Source of the DNA: Thermoleophilia bacterium
GTDB lineage: Bacteria; Actinomycetota; Thermoleophilia; Gaiellales; Gaiellaceae
DNA length: 39,371 nucleotides
NCBI GenBank assembly: GCA_017882615.1
Contig: JADGPD010000013.1
Coordinates: 1-39,371 of the forward strand
Direction of reading: 5' to 3'
In this document: piece after piece, positions 1-7,534 of the stretch
Layout of the letters: each line of letters opens with the position of its first letter
Position numbering within the stretch: position 1 is the first letter of the stretch
The notes under the pieces: generated by a model
Told to the model about the DNA's origin: nothing
What the model saw: the letters and a program-made list of their open reading frames with translations, nothing else
Database searches by the model: none
Translations under genes and position numbers: made by a program

Positions 1-2
1 TC

Positions 3-461
3 GAGCTGAAGGTCAAGCCCGAGCTGCGCTCGCTCGGGCCGAAGCTCGGCAAGGAGCTGCCGGTCGTCCGCGCCGCGCTCGAGCGGGGCGAGTTCGAGCA
101 GCTGAGCGGCGGTCGCTTCCGCGTGCTCGGTTACGAGCTCGAGCCCGAGGAGGTGCTGGTCGAGACGATCGCCCGCGCCGGTTGGGCACTGGCCGAGGAG
201 GGCGGAATCACGGTCGCCGTCTCTACCGAGCTCGACAAGGAGCTGCTGCTTGAGGGCCGCGTGCTCGACCTGGTGCACGAGATCAACGGTCTGCGCAAGG
301 AGCAAGGCCTCGCGCTGACCGACCGGATCAGGCTCACGCTGCCCGAGACCGAGCGCGACCTGGCGCCCTACGCCGAGCAGATCAAGTCCGAGACGCTGGC
401 GCTTGAACTCGATTTCGATACTGCATTGAGCGAGCCCAAGCTCGAGCGGATCGAACGCTGA
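3..461 (+). CDS. ileS: Isoleucyl-tRNA synthetase, C-terminal part (5' truncated)
   Basis: The reading frame is open from the left edge and ends at TGA 459-461, giving about 152 residues. It begins with a VKPELRSLGPKLGK-type stretch, followed by a VLDLVHEINGLRKEQGL segment and DRIRL. This order matches the C-terminal appended domain (DUF5915) of long actinobacterial IleS, which charges tRNA-Ile with isoleucine in the cytosol. The catalytic Rossmann core with its HIGH and KMSKS motifs lies outside the window, so identity rests on the C-terminal domain alone. The gene stops 133 nt before the next gene on the same strand, with an inverted repeat in between that may end its transcript. Confidence 0.85.
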   Translation, partial: ELKVKPELRSLGPKLGKELPVVRAALERGEFEQLSGGRFRVLGYELEPEEVLVETIARAGWALAEEGGITVAVSTELDKELLLEGRVLDLVHEINGLRKEQGLALTDRIRLTLPETERDLAPYAEQIKSETLALELDFDTALSEPKLERIER

Positions 462-504
462 GGACGTCGCCGCCGAGTATTCGGTGCCATTCCGTACTAC
501 GGTA

Positions 505-554
505 GTTCGCCCGACCTCGCGGTCGCGCTCTATCCGTCAAGTGGCCGGGCGAAC
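505..554. repeat. Inverted repeat after ileS, possible terminator
   Basis: A 9-nt arm GTTCGCCCG at 505-513 is perfectly complementary to CGGGCGAAC at 546-554. The loop is 32 nt and no T-run follows, so it is at best a weak intrinsic terminator or a hairpin in the 3' end of the ileS transcript. Confidence 0.35.
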
Positions 555-579
555 CGCGACGCGCCAGAATGCGCTCTGT

Positions 580-585
580 TAGGGT
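580..585 (+). promoter_or_regulatory. Putative -10 box (TAGGGT) for the DUF4173 gene
   Basis: TAGGGT fits the TANNNT form of an actinobacterial -10 element and ends 9 nt before the ATG at 595. No Shine-Dalgarno sequence is present, so a leaderless transcript is plausible. I see no convincing -35 box. Confidence 0.35.
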
Positions 586-594
586 CCGATCCCA

Positions 595-2100
595 ATGAGT
601 GACGATGACCTCGCCGACATAGGCGAGAGCGCGGAGTCAGGAAATAGCAGCGGTACTTCGTCCGAGGACGAACTAGTTGAGACCCGTCTAGGTCTCACGA
701 TCATCGGCTGCGCGATCTTGCTTGGGATCGTGGGCGACATCCTTGCGGCTACGCCGCTTGGCGTAAACCTCCCCCTCTTCACGCTTGTGTTCGTGGCCGC
801 CGCGGCCTGGCTGCTGATTTGGCGTTCGCATGAACGGGACGAGATCGCCGTCGCGTCACTCGGGCTGGCGCTCGTTTTCTCGGGCTTTCTGGTCTGGCGC
901 GACTCCAAACTGCTCGGGGTGCTGAACGTGGTGGCGATCGTGCTACTCCTAGGGCTGGCGACGGTGCGGCTCTCGTTTGCCCGGGCCCACGCTCTCGGCA
1001 TGGTCGAGTACCTGGTTGCCCTCGGAAAGACCTTCGCGGCGGCATTGGTCGGGGCGATCGAGCTCGTCGTCGATCGGATGAACTGGCGCGAGGTCGAGCA
1101 GCAGGCGCGCTCGCGTCAGGTTGTGTCGGTCGGGCGCGCGCTGGCGGTCGCGGTGCCTCTGCTCGCGATCTTTACCGCTCTCTTCGCCCATGCCGACGTG
1201 GCCTTCTCGAACCTTGTCGGCGATCTTGTCCCTGGGGACTTTGGCGGTCTGATGATTGACCTCGTCATCGTGGTCGGCGTCACTTTCGTCTCGATCGGGC
1301 TACTGCAGGCGATCCTGAACGGGCACCCCGGCGAGCCCGGCGAGGAGCCGAGAAAGGAGCGAGTAAGTCGGCTCGAGTTGGCGATCGTGCTCGGGCTGCT
1401 CGATCTGCTCTTCCTCGTCTTCGTGCTCGTACAGATCCGTTACCTGTTCGGCGGCAAGCATCTGATCATGGTGCGCGCCCACCTGACGTACGCCCAGTAC
1501 GCTCACCGCGGCTTCTTCGAGCTTGTCGCCGTCTGTGCGCTCGTGCTGCCGCTGCTGCTCGTTGCCGACTGGCTGCGTGGTGGTTTGAAGCGTCACCGCG
1601 ATCCGCTCTTCAGCGCTCTCGCCGGTGTGCTGATCGTCCTACTCGCGGTGGTGATGGCTTCGGCCTTCCAGCGGATGAGGATCTATCAGCAGGCCTACGG
1701 CCTGACCGAGCTGCGTTTCTACGGGACAGCTTTCCTGATCCTGCTCGCGGTCGTGTTTGCGATAGCGCTCGTCACGATTCTGAACGGGCGGCGGCACATG
1801 TTCACCGCCGGCGCGCTCATCGCGGCGCTAGTTTCGGTCGTCGTACTCAACGCCGTCAATCCCGATAACTGGATAGCGAAAGTGAACATCGAACGCTTCC
1901 ATCAGGGGAAGAAGATCGACCTCGCGTATCTCAACACCCTGAGCGACGACGCTTATGCGACTCTTCGGGGCGCGCGGCTGAGCGGGCTTCGGCTCGACGA
2001 ACGGAAATCGACCGATTGCTCGCCCGATTGGCGGACGTGGAACTGGAGCCGGTCGAAAGCGCGTGATCTTTACTGCGGCTCGGCAAGCGCGCACCGATAG
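595..2100 (+). CDS. DUF4173 multi-pass membrane protein
   Basis: This is a 501-residue protein with an acidic, serine-rich N-terminus (about residues 1-30) and roughly a dozen hydrophobic segments between about residues 35 and 425. The C-terminal tail contains DLAYLNTLSDDAYATL and a DWRTWNWSRSKA stretch. That tail pattern and the multi-TM layout match family DUF4173, whose biochemical role is unknown. The ATG at 595 has no Shine-Dalgarno sequence but sits 9 nt after a TAGGGT box, consistent with leaderless translation. It ends 6 nt before the opposite-strand methyltransferase, so the two genes converge. The family assignment is good; I infer no function. Confidence 0.8.
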   Translation: MSDDDLADIGESAESGNSSGTSSEDELVETRLGLTIIGCAILLGIVGDILAATPLGVNLPLFTLVFVAAAAWLLIWRSHERDEIAVASLGLALVFSGFLVWRDSKLLGVLNVVAIVLLLGLATVRLSFARAHALGMVEYLVALGKTFAAALVGAIELVVDRMNWREVEQQARSRQVVSVGRALAVAVPLLAIFTALFAHADVAFSNLVGDLVPGDFGGLMIDLVIVVGVTFVSIGLLQAILNGHPGEPGEEPRKERVSRLELAIVLGLLDLLFLVFVLVQIRYLFGGKHLIMVRAHLTYAQYAHRGFFELVAVCALVLPLLLVADWLRGGLKRHRDPLFSALAGVLIVLLAVVMASAFQRMRIYQQAYGLTELRFYGTAFLILLAVVFAIALVTILNGRRHMFTAGALIAALVSVVVLNAVNPDNWIAKVNIERFHQGKKIDLAYLNTLSDDAYATLRGARLSGLRLDERKSTDCSPDWRTWNWSRSKARDLYCGSASAHR

Positions 2101-2106
2101 CTCTGG

Positions 2107-2745
2107 CTACGCGCGCCGAATCAACGTAACGCCGTCGCGCACGCTCAAGATCACGCAGCGCACGCGCGGATCGTTTCGCACTCGCTCGTTGAAGGCGCGG
2201 GTCGCCACGCTGGCGGCGCTTGCGTCGCTCTCGTCCAGCACGCTGCCGTGCCGGAGGGTGTTGTCGACCGCGATCAGGCCGCGCGGCGCGAGCTTCGGCA
2301 GCACCGCCTCGTAGTAGTCGGGGTAGCCAGTCTTGTCGGCGTCGATGAAGACGAAGTCGAACGGGCCCGGGAGCCTCTCGAGTGAGGCGAGCGCCGGGCC
2401 GAGCACCACCTCGATCTTCTCCGCGTGCGGACTGGCGGCGATCGCGCGGCGGGCGACCTCGGCGTGGGTCTCGTCGATCTCGAGCGTGACGATGCCCCCG
2501 TCGGGCGGAAGTCCCTCGGCCATCGACAGAGCGGAATAGCCGGAGTAGGTGCCGATCTCGAGCACCGAGCGGGCTCCGAGAGCGAAGACGAGGAACTCGA
2601 GCAGGCGCCCGACCACCGGCCCTGAGAGCATCTGCGGCGTGTCGAGCGTGCGCACCGTCTCCTGCGCCAGCGCTTCGAGCTGCGCGGAGCCGGGTGTCGA
2701 GAGGCGTTCGACGTAGGCGAGGATCTCGGCGGGGGTGAGCTTCAT
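2107..2745 (-). CDS. SAM-dependent O-methyltransferase (caffeoyl-CoA OMT-like, family 3)
   Basis: The 212-residue product has the class I methyltransferase motif LEIGTYSGYSALSMA near residue 60, an acidic SAM-binding strand (TLEIDE), and the metal-binding FIDADKTGY followed by DN in AVDNTL. These are typical of the divalent-metal-dependent catechol/caffeoyl-CoA O-methyltransferase family (PF01596), cytosolic enzymes that methylate small hydroxylated acceptors. The acceptor cannot be told from sequence. Its ATG overlaps the ispH stop codon by 4 bp (ATGA arrangement on the minus strand), so it is translationally coupled to ispH and probably co-transcribed from the ispH promoter. Confidence 0.85.
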   Translation of the reverse strand: MKLTPAEILAYVERLSTPGSAQLEALAQETVRTLDTPQMLSGPVVGRLLEFLVFALGARSVLEIGTYSGYSALSMAEGLPPDGGIVTLEIDETHAEVARRAIAASPHAEKIEVVLGPALASLERLPGPFDFVFIDADKTGYPDYYEAVLPKLAPRGLIAVDNTLRHGSVLDESDASAASVATRAFNERVRNDPRVRCVILSVRDGVTLIRRA

Positions 2746-3692
2746 GCGCTCTCCCTCGCACTCAGCTCCTCGCGCAGCTCGACCGGCAGCCGGAACTCCA
2801 TCTGCTCCTCGACGCTGCGACTCTGGTCGATCTGAAGGACGCCGCGCTCGCGGAACCAGTCGCGCACTCCCTCGACCAGTCGCTCGGGCGCCGAGGCGCC
2901 GGAGGTGACCCCGACGGTTTCAACATGCTCGAGCCAGCTTTCATCGATCGCAGCGGCGTCCTCGATCAGGTGCGCCTCGACGCCCCCGGCTCGGGCCACG
3001 TCCACCAGGCGCTTCGAGTTGGAGCTGTTCGCAGAGCCGATCACCAGCAAGAGCTGCACCTCCGGCAGCAGCTCCTTCACGGCCCGCTGCCGGTTGGAGG
3101 TCGCGTAACAGATGTCTACGCGCTGGGACGAGCGGATCTCGGGAAAGCGGCGCTCGAGCACGGCGATGATCTCGGCCGTCTCCTCGAGCGAGAGCGTCGT
3201 TTGCGTGACGTAGGCAAGCTTCGTCCCGGCAGGGAAGGAGAGCGCCTCGGCGTCGGCGACCGACTCGGCCAGCACGATCGCCGCGGGAGCCTCGCCCATC
3301 GTCCCGACCACCTCCTGGTGGCCGGCATGACCGATCAGGACGACCCGGTATCCCTCGGCGGCGAAGCGGCGCGCCTGGACGTGCACCTTGGTGACGAGCG
3401 GACAGGTCGCGTCGATCGTTCGCTGACCGAGCTGCGCGCAGCGCTCGTATACGTCCGGTGCGACTCCGTGGGCCGACAGCACGAGCGTCGCCCCGGCCGG
3501 CGCTTCCCGCTCGTCCTGTACGAAAATGGCGCCGCGCTTCTCTAGCTCGCGCACGACGTGCCGGTTGTGAACGATCTCGTGGCGCACGTAGACGGTGCCG
3601 TAGAGATCGAGAGCTCGCGCGACCGTCTGAACGGCGCGCTCGACGCCCGCGCAGAAACCACGCGGCGAGGCAAAAATTACGCGCTGAACCAC
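2742..3692 (-). CDS. ispH: 4-hydroxy-3-methylbut-2-enyl diphosphate reductase
   Basis: The 316-residue enzyme catalyses the last step of the MEP pathway, reducing HMBPP to IPP and DMAPP. The three cysteines that hold the [4Fe-4S] cluster are visible: Cys14 in PRGFCAGV, Cys97 in DATCPLVTKVH and Cys195 in DICYATSNRQ. The substrate-binding histidines in VHN, AHG and GHAGHQE are also present, as is the SANSSNS phosphate-binding region. The start is GTG at 3692; the nearest upstream ATG (3700) is out of frame. It is transcribed divergently from the histidine kinase across about 70 bp, and overlaps the downstream methyltransferase by 4 bp. Confidence 0.97.
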   Translation of the reverse strand: MVQRVIFASPRGFCAGVERAVQTVARALDLYGTVYVRHEIVHNRHVVRELEKRGAIFVQDEREAPAGATLVLSAHGVAPDVYERCAQLGQRTIDATCPLVTKVHVQARRFAAEGYRVVLIGHAGHQEVVGTMGEAPAAIVLAESVADAEALSFPAGTKLAYVTQTTLSLEETAEIIAVLERRFPEIRSSQRVDICYATSNRQRAVKELLPEVQLLLVIGSANSSNSKRLVDVARAGGVEAHLIEDAAAIDESWLEHVETVGVTSGASAPERLVEGVRDWFRERGVLQIDQSRSVEEQMEFRLPVELREELSARESA

Positions 3693-3745
3693 TCGACCAT
3701 CACTCAGCCATCGTAGCTTTGCCGCTTCGCCCTGCGGAGAGGGTT

Positions 3746-3751
3746 TATCAT
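3746..3751 (+). promoter_or_regulatory. Putative -10 box (TATCAT) for the histidine kinase
   Basis: TATCAT fits TANNNT and ends 9 nt before the GTG at 3761, which has no Shine-Dalgarno sequence at normal spacing. This supports both the start choice and a leaderless message. No clear -35 box at 17 bp. Confidence 0.35.
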
Positions 3752-3760
3752 CGTTTTCAG

Positions 3761-6565
3761 GTGGTTCTCTCGGATATAACCCGGCTGATCCAGCTCGCTG
3801 GCCTATCCGATGCCGCGATCTTCGATGGTGTGCTCGAAACTCTGGCGCTCGCCCTCGGCGTCGCGCTCGCTCTCCACCTGCTGCTCGACATCTTCGTACT
3901 GCGCGGTCGGCGGCGCGCGGGCGAGCTGGCCGTCAGGGAGCATCAACTCGCGGCGGTTGCCGAGCTTTCGTCTGCTCTCACGCTTGCCGGCGACAGGGAG
4001 AGCATCGCGCGCACCGTTCTGGACACGCTCAACGACCTGGTCGACTTCGACTTCTCGGGCTTGTTGCTCGTCAATGAGGATGGAAGCGAGGCGAGAGGGC
4101 TGATAGGCCGCGCAGCAGGGACGGATGTGGACTGGTTCCCGTCGACCCGACTGGATCTCGAAAACGAGATGTCGGGCGTCAGGCGGGCCGTCGAGACTCG
4201 CGCCCTCTTCACGGTCGAGGACGCGCCCGGCTCGCCGGAGGTCAGCGCCGAGCTGGTCGAGAGAGCGGGGCTGAAGAGCCTGGTCTTCTTCCCGCTCGAG
4301 GGCGAACGACGGATCGTCGGCGTCCTGGCCGCCGGCTCGACGGGAGAGTTTCGGGCCTTTCGCCCGGAGCAGCTGTCGCTGATGAGGATGCTGGCCGCCG
4401 AGGGAACTCTCGCACTCGAGCGGATGGAGTCTGTCAGCGCGCTCGAGCGCGGGCTGGAGCGGGAGCGCCTGGTGGCGGAGATCTCGCGCCGGGTTCGCGC
4501 CGAGCTCGACATCGATAGGTTGATCGACGCCGCCCTTGCCGAGACGGCGAAAGCTCTCGACGTCGAGCGCTGCTTCATTCGTTTGGGTAATCCCGGCAGC
4601 GCGGCGCCGCTGCGGGCCGAATGGCGCCGAGAGGGAATCAAGCCGATAACGGCAAGTGCGACGCCGTTTCTCTCGGTCTCGAACCTCGCGCTGCGCGAGC
4701 GGAAGACGGCGGCGATCGCCGACGTGGAGAACGATCCGCAGCTCGACGACGACTCCCTCGGCGGGCGCGAGGCCCTGCTCGAGCTGGGTAGTCGCGCGGT
4801 TCTATCGGCGCCGATCATCCTCTTCGAGTCGGTGATCGGGGCTCTCGCCGCGCACACATCGGCGCTGCGGCGCTGGTCGAACGACGACATCGCGTTCATC
4901 GAGGCGATCGCGCGAGAGCTCGGAATCGCGCTGCACACCGCGGGCCTGATCGAAGAGAACAAGCGCCAGCTCGAGGAGCAGAACGCACTCTTGGTGGCGA
5001 CCGAGGCCATGACCAACGAACTGGAGCTCGACTCCGTGCTCGCACTGAAGCTGGCCGGCGGTCGGGCCGAGCTGGTCGGCCCATCGAGCTCGAAACAGGT
5101 GATGAAGGCGGCGGTTCATCAGGCGACCCAGTTGCTCGAAGGCGACGCGGCTCTGATGCTCGAGCTGGAAGCGAACGAGCTCGTCGTGCGCGCAAGCGAG
5201 GGTGAAGGCCTGGAGGAGATGTACGCGCGGCGCTTCCCGGTGGCGGTCTCGCTGGCGGGCGATCTGGTCCATTCGCGCGAGCCGCTCGTGATCGAAGATC
5301 TGGCTCGTGACGAAGGCCCCCTGGGCGCGCTCGATCCGGTTGTCGGTCACGGTTTCAAGGCCCTGATCGGAGTTCCGGTGATCGGTCTCGACGATGCTCT
5401 GAGCGGCGTGCTCATCGTCTACTCGCGCCGCGTACGCGCCTGGCGCCTGAAGGAGATCGAGGCTCTCGTCACGCTCGCGGCCAACAGCGCCAGCGCGCTG
5501 GCCAACGCCGCGCTCTACCTGCGCGTGTCGCTCGAGCGGGAGCAGAGCCTCGCCATCCTTTCCAGTGTCGCCGACGGCATCGTCGCGGTTGATCGCGCCG
5601 GCCGGATCGTGCTTTGGAACGCTGCGGCCGAGCGAATCACCGGCATCGCCTCGAGCGAAGCGCTGGGGCGACCCTTGAGCGAGGTGCTTCGCCACGAGAT
5701 GGAGGCGCCCGATGGAGTGGGGGAACGCGCCATCTCGATCAGGCGCGGCGAGCGGGAGCTCTGGCTGGAGGTGGCCGAAGCGGTGATGCGCGATCCCGGA
5801 GGTCAAATCGCCGGCAAGATCTACACGCTTCGCGACGTCTCGGCCGATCGCTTCGTCGAACAGGCCAAGTCCGACTTCGTTTCCTCGATCTCGCACGAGC
5901 TGCGCGCCCCGCTTACTTCCATTTACGGCTTCGCCGAGACGCTTCTACGCCGGGGCGAGCTCTTCGACGACGTCCAGCGGCGGACGTTTCTTTCCTACAT
6001 AGCCTCAGAATCCGAGCGCCTGACGGGGATCGTGGACGCTCTGCTCGACGTCGCCGAGCTCGACGCCGGCGACCTTCAGGTCGAGCTGGCGACGATCGAC
6101 GTGGGCAATGTCGTGCGCGAGGTCGTCGAAAGCGCTCGTTCCGAGTCGGAAAGCGTTCAGGGGGACGAGCACAGCTTTGTCGCCGATCTCTCGGACGAGC
6201 CGCTCAGCGCCGAGGCCGATCGCGACAAGTTGCGCCGGGTGCTCGTCAATCTGGTCGACAACGCGGTCAAGTTCTCGCCGGGCGGCGGCACCGTGAGCGT
6301 CGTCGGGCAAAAGCGCTCCGGTGCGGTCGAACTACGCGTGCGTGACGAAGGCGTCGGCATTCCCGAAGAGGAGCGCGAGCGCATCTTCCGCAAGTTCTAC
6401 CGGTCGTCGTCGGCGTTGAGCGGGGGTACCGGCTTGGGCCTCTTCATCTCCCGCGGGCTGGTGACCGCAATGGGCGGTCGCATCTGGGTGGAATCGGTCG
6501 AAGGCGAGGGTTCCACCTTTGCGCTCGAGCTTCCCTTCGAACGCGAGCCGGTGGCGGAGGAGTGA
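3761..6565 (+). CDS. Membrane-tethered sensor histidine kinase with several GAF domains and one PAS
   Basis: From GTG 3761 the protein has 934 residues. Order: one hydrophobic segment near residues 20-45 (LALALGVALALHLLLDIFVL), GAF-like regions at about 63-225, 236-400 and 445-585, a PAS domain at about 590-700 (ILSSVADGIVAVDRAG), the HisKA dimerisation helix with phospho-acceptor His712 in SSISHELRAPL, and a HATPase domain at about 817-928 with N-box NLVDNAVKFSPGG, DEGVGIPEE and GTGLGLFISRG. It should autophosphorylate His712 and pass the phosphate to a partner aspartate, most likely the adjacent response regulator 37 nt downstream. The frame is open further upstream (to 3458), but that extension is antisense to ispH and low-complexity, so I reject it. 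The signal sensed is unknown. Confidence 0.9.
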   Translation: MVLSDITRLIQLAGLSDAAIFDGVLETLALALGVALALHLLLDIFVLRGRRRAGELAVREHQLAAVAELSSALTLAGDRESIARTVLDTLNDLVDFDFSGLLLVNEDGSEARGLIGRAAGTDVDWFPSTRLDLENEMSGVRRAVETRALFTVEDAPGSPEVSAELVERAGLKSLVFFPLEGERRIVGVLAAGSTGEFRAFRPEQLSLMRMLAAEGTLALERMESVSALERGLERERLVAEISRRVRAELDIDRLIDAALAETAKALDVERCFIRLGNPGSAAPLRAEWRREGIKPITASATPFLSVSNLALRERKTAAIADVENDPQLDDDSLGGREALLELGSRAVLSAPIILFESVIGALAAHTSALRRWSNDDIAFIEAIARELGIALHTAGLIEENKRQLEEQNALLVATEAMTNELELDSVLALKLAGGRAELVGPSSSKQVMKAAVHQATQLLEGDAALMLELEANELVVRASEGEGLEEMYARRFPVAVSLAGDLVHSREPLVIEDLARDEGPLGALDPVVGHGFKALIGVPVIGLDDALSGVLIVYSRRVRAWRLKEIEALVTLAANSASALANAALYLRVSLEREQSLAILSSVADGIVAVDRAGRIVLWNAAAERITGIASSEALGRPLSEVLRHEMEAPDGVGERAISIRRGERELWLEVAEAVMRDPGGQIAGKIYTLRDVSADRFVEQAKSDFVSSISHELRAPLTSIYGFAETLLRRGELFDDVQRRTFLSYIASESERLTGIVDALLDVAELDAGDLQVELATIDVGNVVREVVESARSESESVQGDEHSFVADLSDEPLSAEADRDKLRRVLVNLVDNAVKFSPGGGTVSVVGQKRSGAVELRVRDEGVGIPEEERERIFRKFYRSSSALSGGTGLGLFISRGLVTAMGGRIWVESVEGEGSTFALELPFEREPVAEE

Positions 6566-6602
6566 GCCGCGCCGCGCCCGGGTATAGGGAGCGGGTAACT
6601 CG

Positions 6603-7037
6603 ATGACGCGAGTGCTGATAATCGATGACGAAGCGCCGATCAGGCTGCTTTGCCGTGTCAATCTCGAAGCCGAGGGCATGGAGGTGATGGAGGCCTCCGA
6701 TGGGGAGAAGGGCATCGAGCTGGCGCGCTGCGAGCGGCCCGACGTGATTCTGCTCGACGTGATGATGCCTCGCCTCGACGGCTGGGACGTGGCGCAAGCA
6801 CTAGTTGGAGACGCGCTCACCAAGGAGATACCCATCGCCTTTTTAACCGCCCGCGCCGAGGTGCGAGATCGCGCCCGGGGGCTGGATATCGGGGGGGTGG
6901 AGTACGTTACCAAGCCGTTCAATCCGCTCGAGCTGGCGCCGCTGATCGAAAACCTGCTGGAGCGAATCCGCCGCGACGGGCTCGATCTCTTACGCGGCGA
7001 GAAGCTGGCCGCACTGCGATCGCTGGTACACGAGTAG
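6603..7037 (+). CDS. Single-domain response regulator (CheY-like receiver)
   Basis: The 144-residue protein is one receiver domain: acidic pocket Asp8/Asp9, phospho-acceptor Asp52 in ILLDVMMP, switch Thr82 in FLTAR and Lys104 in VTKPF. A helical tail of about 25 residues follows, and there is no DNA-binding or enzymatic output domain. It lies 37 nt after the histidine kinase on the same strand and is its probable partner. It may act by protein-protein contact or in a phosphorelay; the downstream target is not visible here. Confidence 0.93.
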   Translation: MTRVLIIDDEAPIRLLCRVNLEAEGMEVMEASDGEKGIELARCERPDVILLDVMMPRLDGWDVAQALVGDALTKEIPIAFLTARAEVRDRARGLDIGGVEYVTKPFNPLELAPLIENLLERIRRDGLDLLRGEKLAALRSLVHE

Positions 7038-7095
7038 CGATTCGCAGGGCCTTGCGGGTATAGGCGCGACCGTCGGAAGCGTAGACTTCGCTCGG

Positions 7096-7169
7096 CGGGG
7101 CGTGGCGCAGCCTGGTAGCGCGCCTGCTTTGGGAGCAGGAAGTCCCCGGTTCGAATCCGGGCGCCCCGA
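7096..7169 (+). tRNA. tRNA-Pro (anticodon TGG)
   Basis: A 74-nt cloverleaf with acceptor stem CGGGGCG (7096-7102) paired to CGCCCCG (7162-7168), discriminator A7169, anticodon stem-loop CCTGC-TTTGGGA-GCAGG with anticodon TGG at 7130-7132, and a T-loop TTCGAAT. CCA is not encoded. The next base, 7170, begins the inverted-repeat element described below. Confidence 0.97.
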
Positions 7170-7317
7170 TCTCGCTTTCTCGGCCGGCGGCTCCTTCCGG
7201 CCGGGCGCGACCAGCCTACGGAGCCGCCTGACGCCGCGGCACGATCCTCTACGAGCCCGTGTGGAAACACTGTGCTCTCCGGGCTCGCACCGCCAGCGGC
7301 GCCCCGAGAAAGCGAGA
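7170..7317 (+). repeat. tRNA-associated structured element, family 1, copy at tRNA-Pro
   Basis: The 148-nt element starts on the base after the tRNA-Pro discriminator. A perfect 14-bp outer inverted repeat, TCTCGCTTTCTCGG (7170-7183) with CCGAGAAAGCGAGA (7304-7317), encloses two hairpins. The first has 9-bp arms GGCGGCTCC (7186-7194) and GGAGCCGCC (7220-7228) around a GCGCGA loop region. The second is longer and tipped by GTGT-GGAA-ACAC (7259-7270), a GNRA-type tetraloop. Related copies follow tRNA-Gly and tRNA-His. It may be a structured RNA, a terminator or processing signal, or a palindromic DNA repeat. No open frame of note. Confidence 0.8.
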
Positions 7318-7413
7318 TGGCGATTCCCTTTGTACCGCTGCTCCGTCTTTCACGATCCATGCGGATCGGGGCGATGCTTCGACCGTCCCGTTCCCGTTGA
7401 GAGGAGGTTGACC

Positions 7414-7455
7414 ATGAAGCCCGCGTTTGTCACGTCCTCGACCGACCTGGTCTAG
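7414..7455 (+). CDS. Putative 13-residue leader peptide upstream of rsgA
   Basis: ATG 7414 is preceded at 6-nt spacing by AGGAGG (7402-7407), one of the best ribosome-binding sites in the window. The frame reads MKPAFVTSSTDLV and stops at TAG 7453-7455. It lies 79 nt before the rsgA start, with a GC-rich hairpin between. The peptide has no run of a single amino acid that would suggest classical attenuation. The strong site and position suggest a regulatory upstream ORF; the peptide itself resembles nothing I recognise. A chance ORF cannot be excluded. Confidence 0.45.
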   Translation: MKPAFVTSSTDLV

Positions 7456-7456
7456 C

Positions 7457-7500
7457 CGGCGCGACGGCGTTCCTCCTTGAGGGACACGGCCGCCGCGCCG
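7457..7500 (+). promoter_or_regulatory. Hairpin with CCTCC between the leader ORF and rsgA
   Basis: CGGCGCG (7457-7463) pairs with CGCGCCG (7494-7500), enclosing CCTC-CTT-GAGG at 7472-7482. The CCTCC at 7472-7476 is complementary to the GGAGG of the rsgA ribosome-binding site (7520-7524) and to that of the leader ORF. Alternative pairing could couple translation of the leader to access to the rsgA start. Inferred from sequence only. Confidence 0.35.
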
Positions 7501-7534
7501 CGTACTACCGTTTGAACCCGGAGGAGGGACTGAG

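Noticed and set aside
3458-3760. N-terminal extension of the histidine kinase frame
   Set aside because: It is Arg/Ala-rich, antisense to ispH, and a GTG at 3761 with a TATCAT box gives a normal membrane-helix start.
6332-7360. 342-codon minus-strand open frame over the kinase end, regulator and tRNA-Pro
   Set aside because: It is antisense to two well-supported genes and a tRNA; a high-GC shadow frame.
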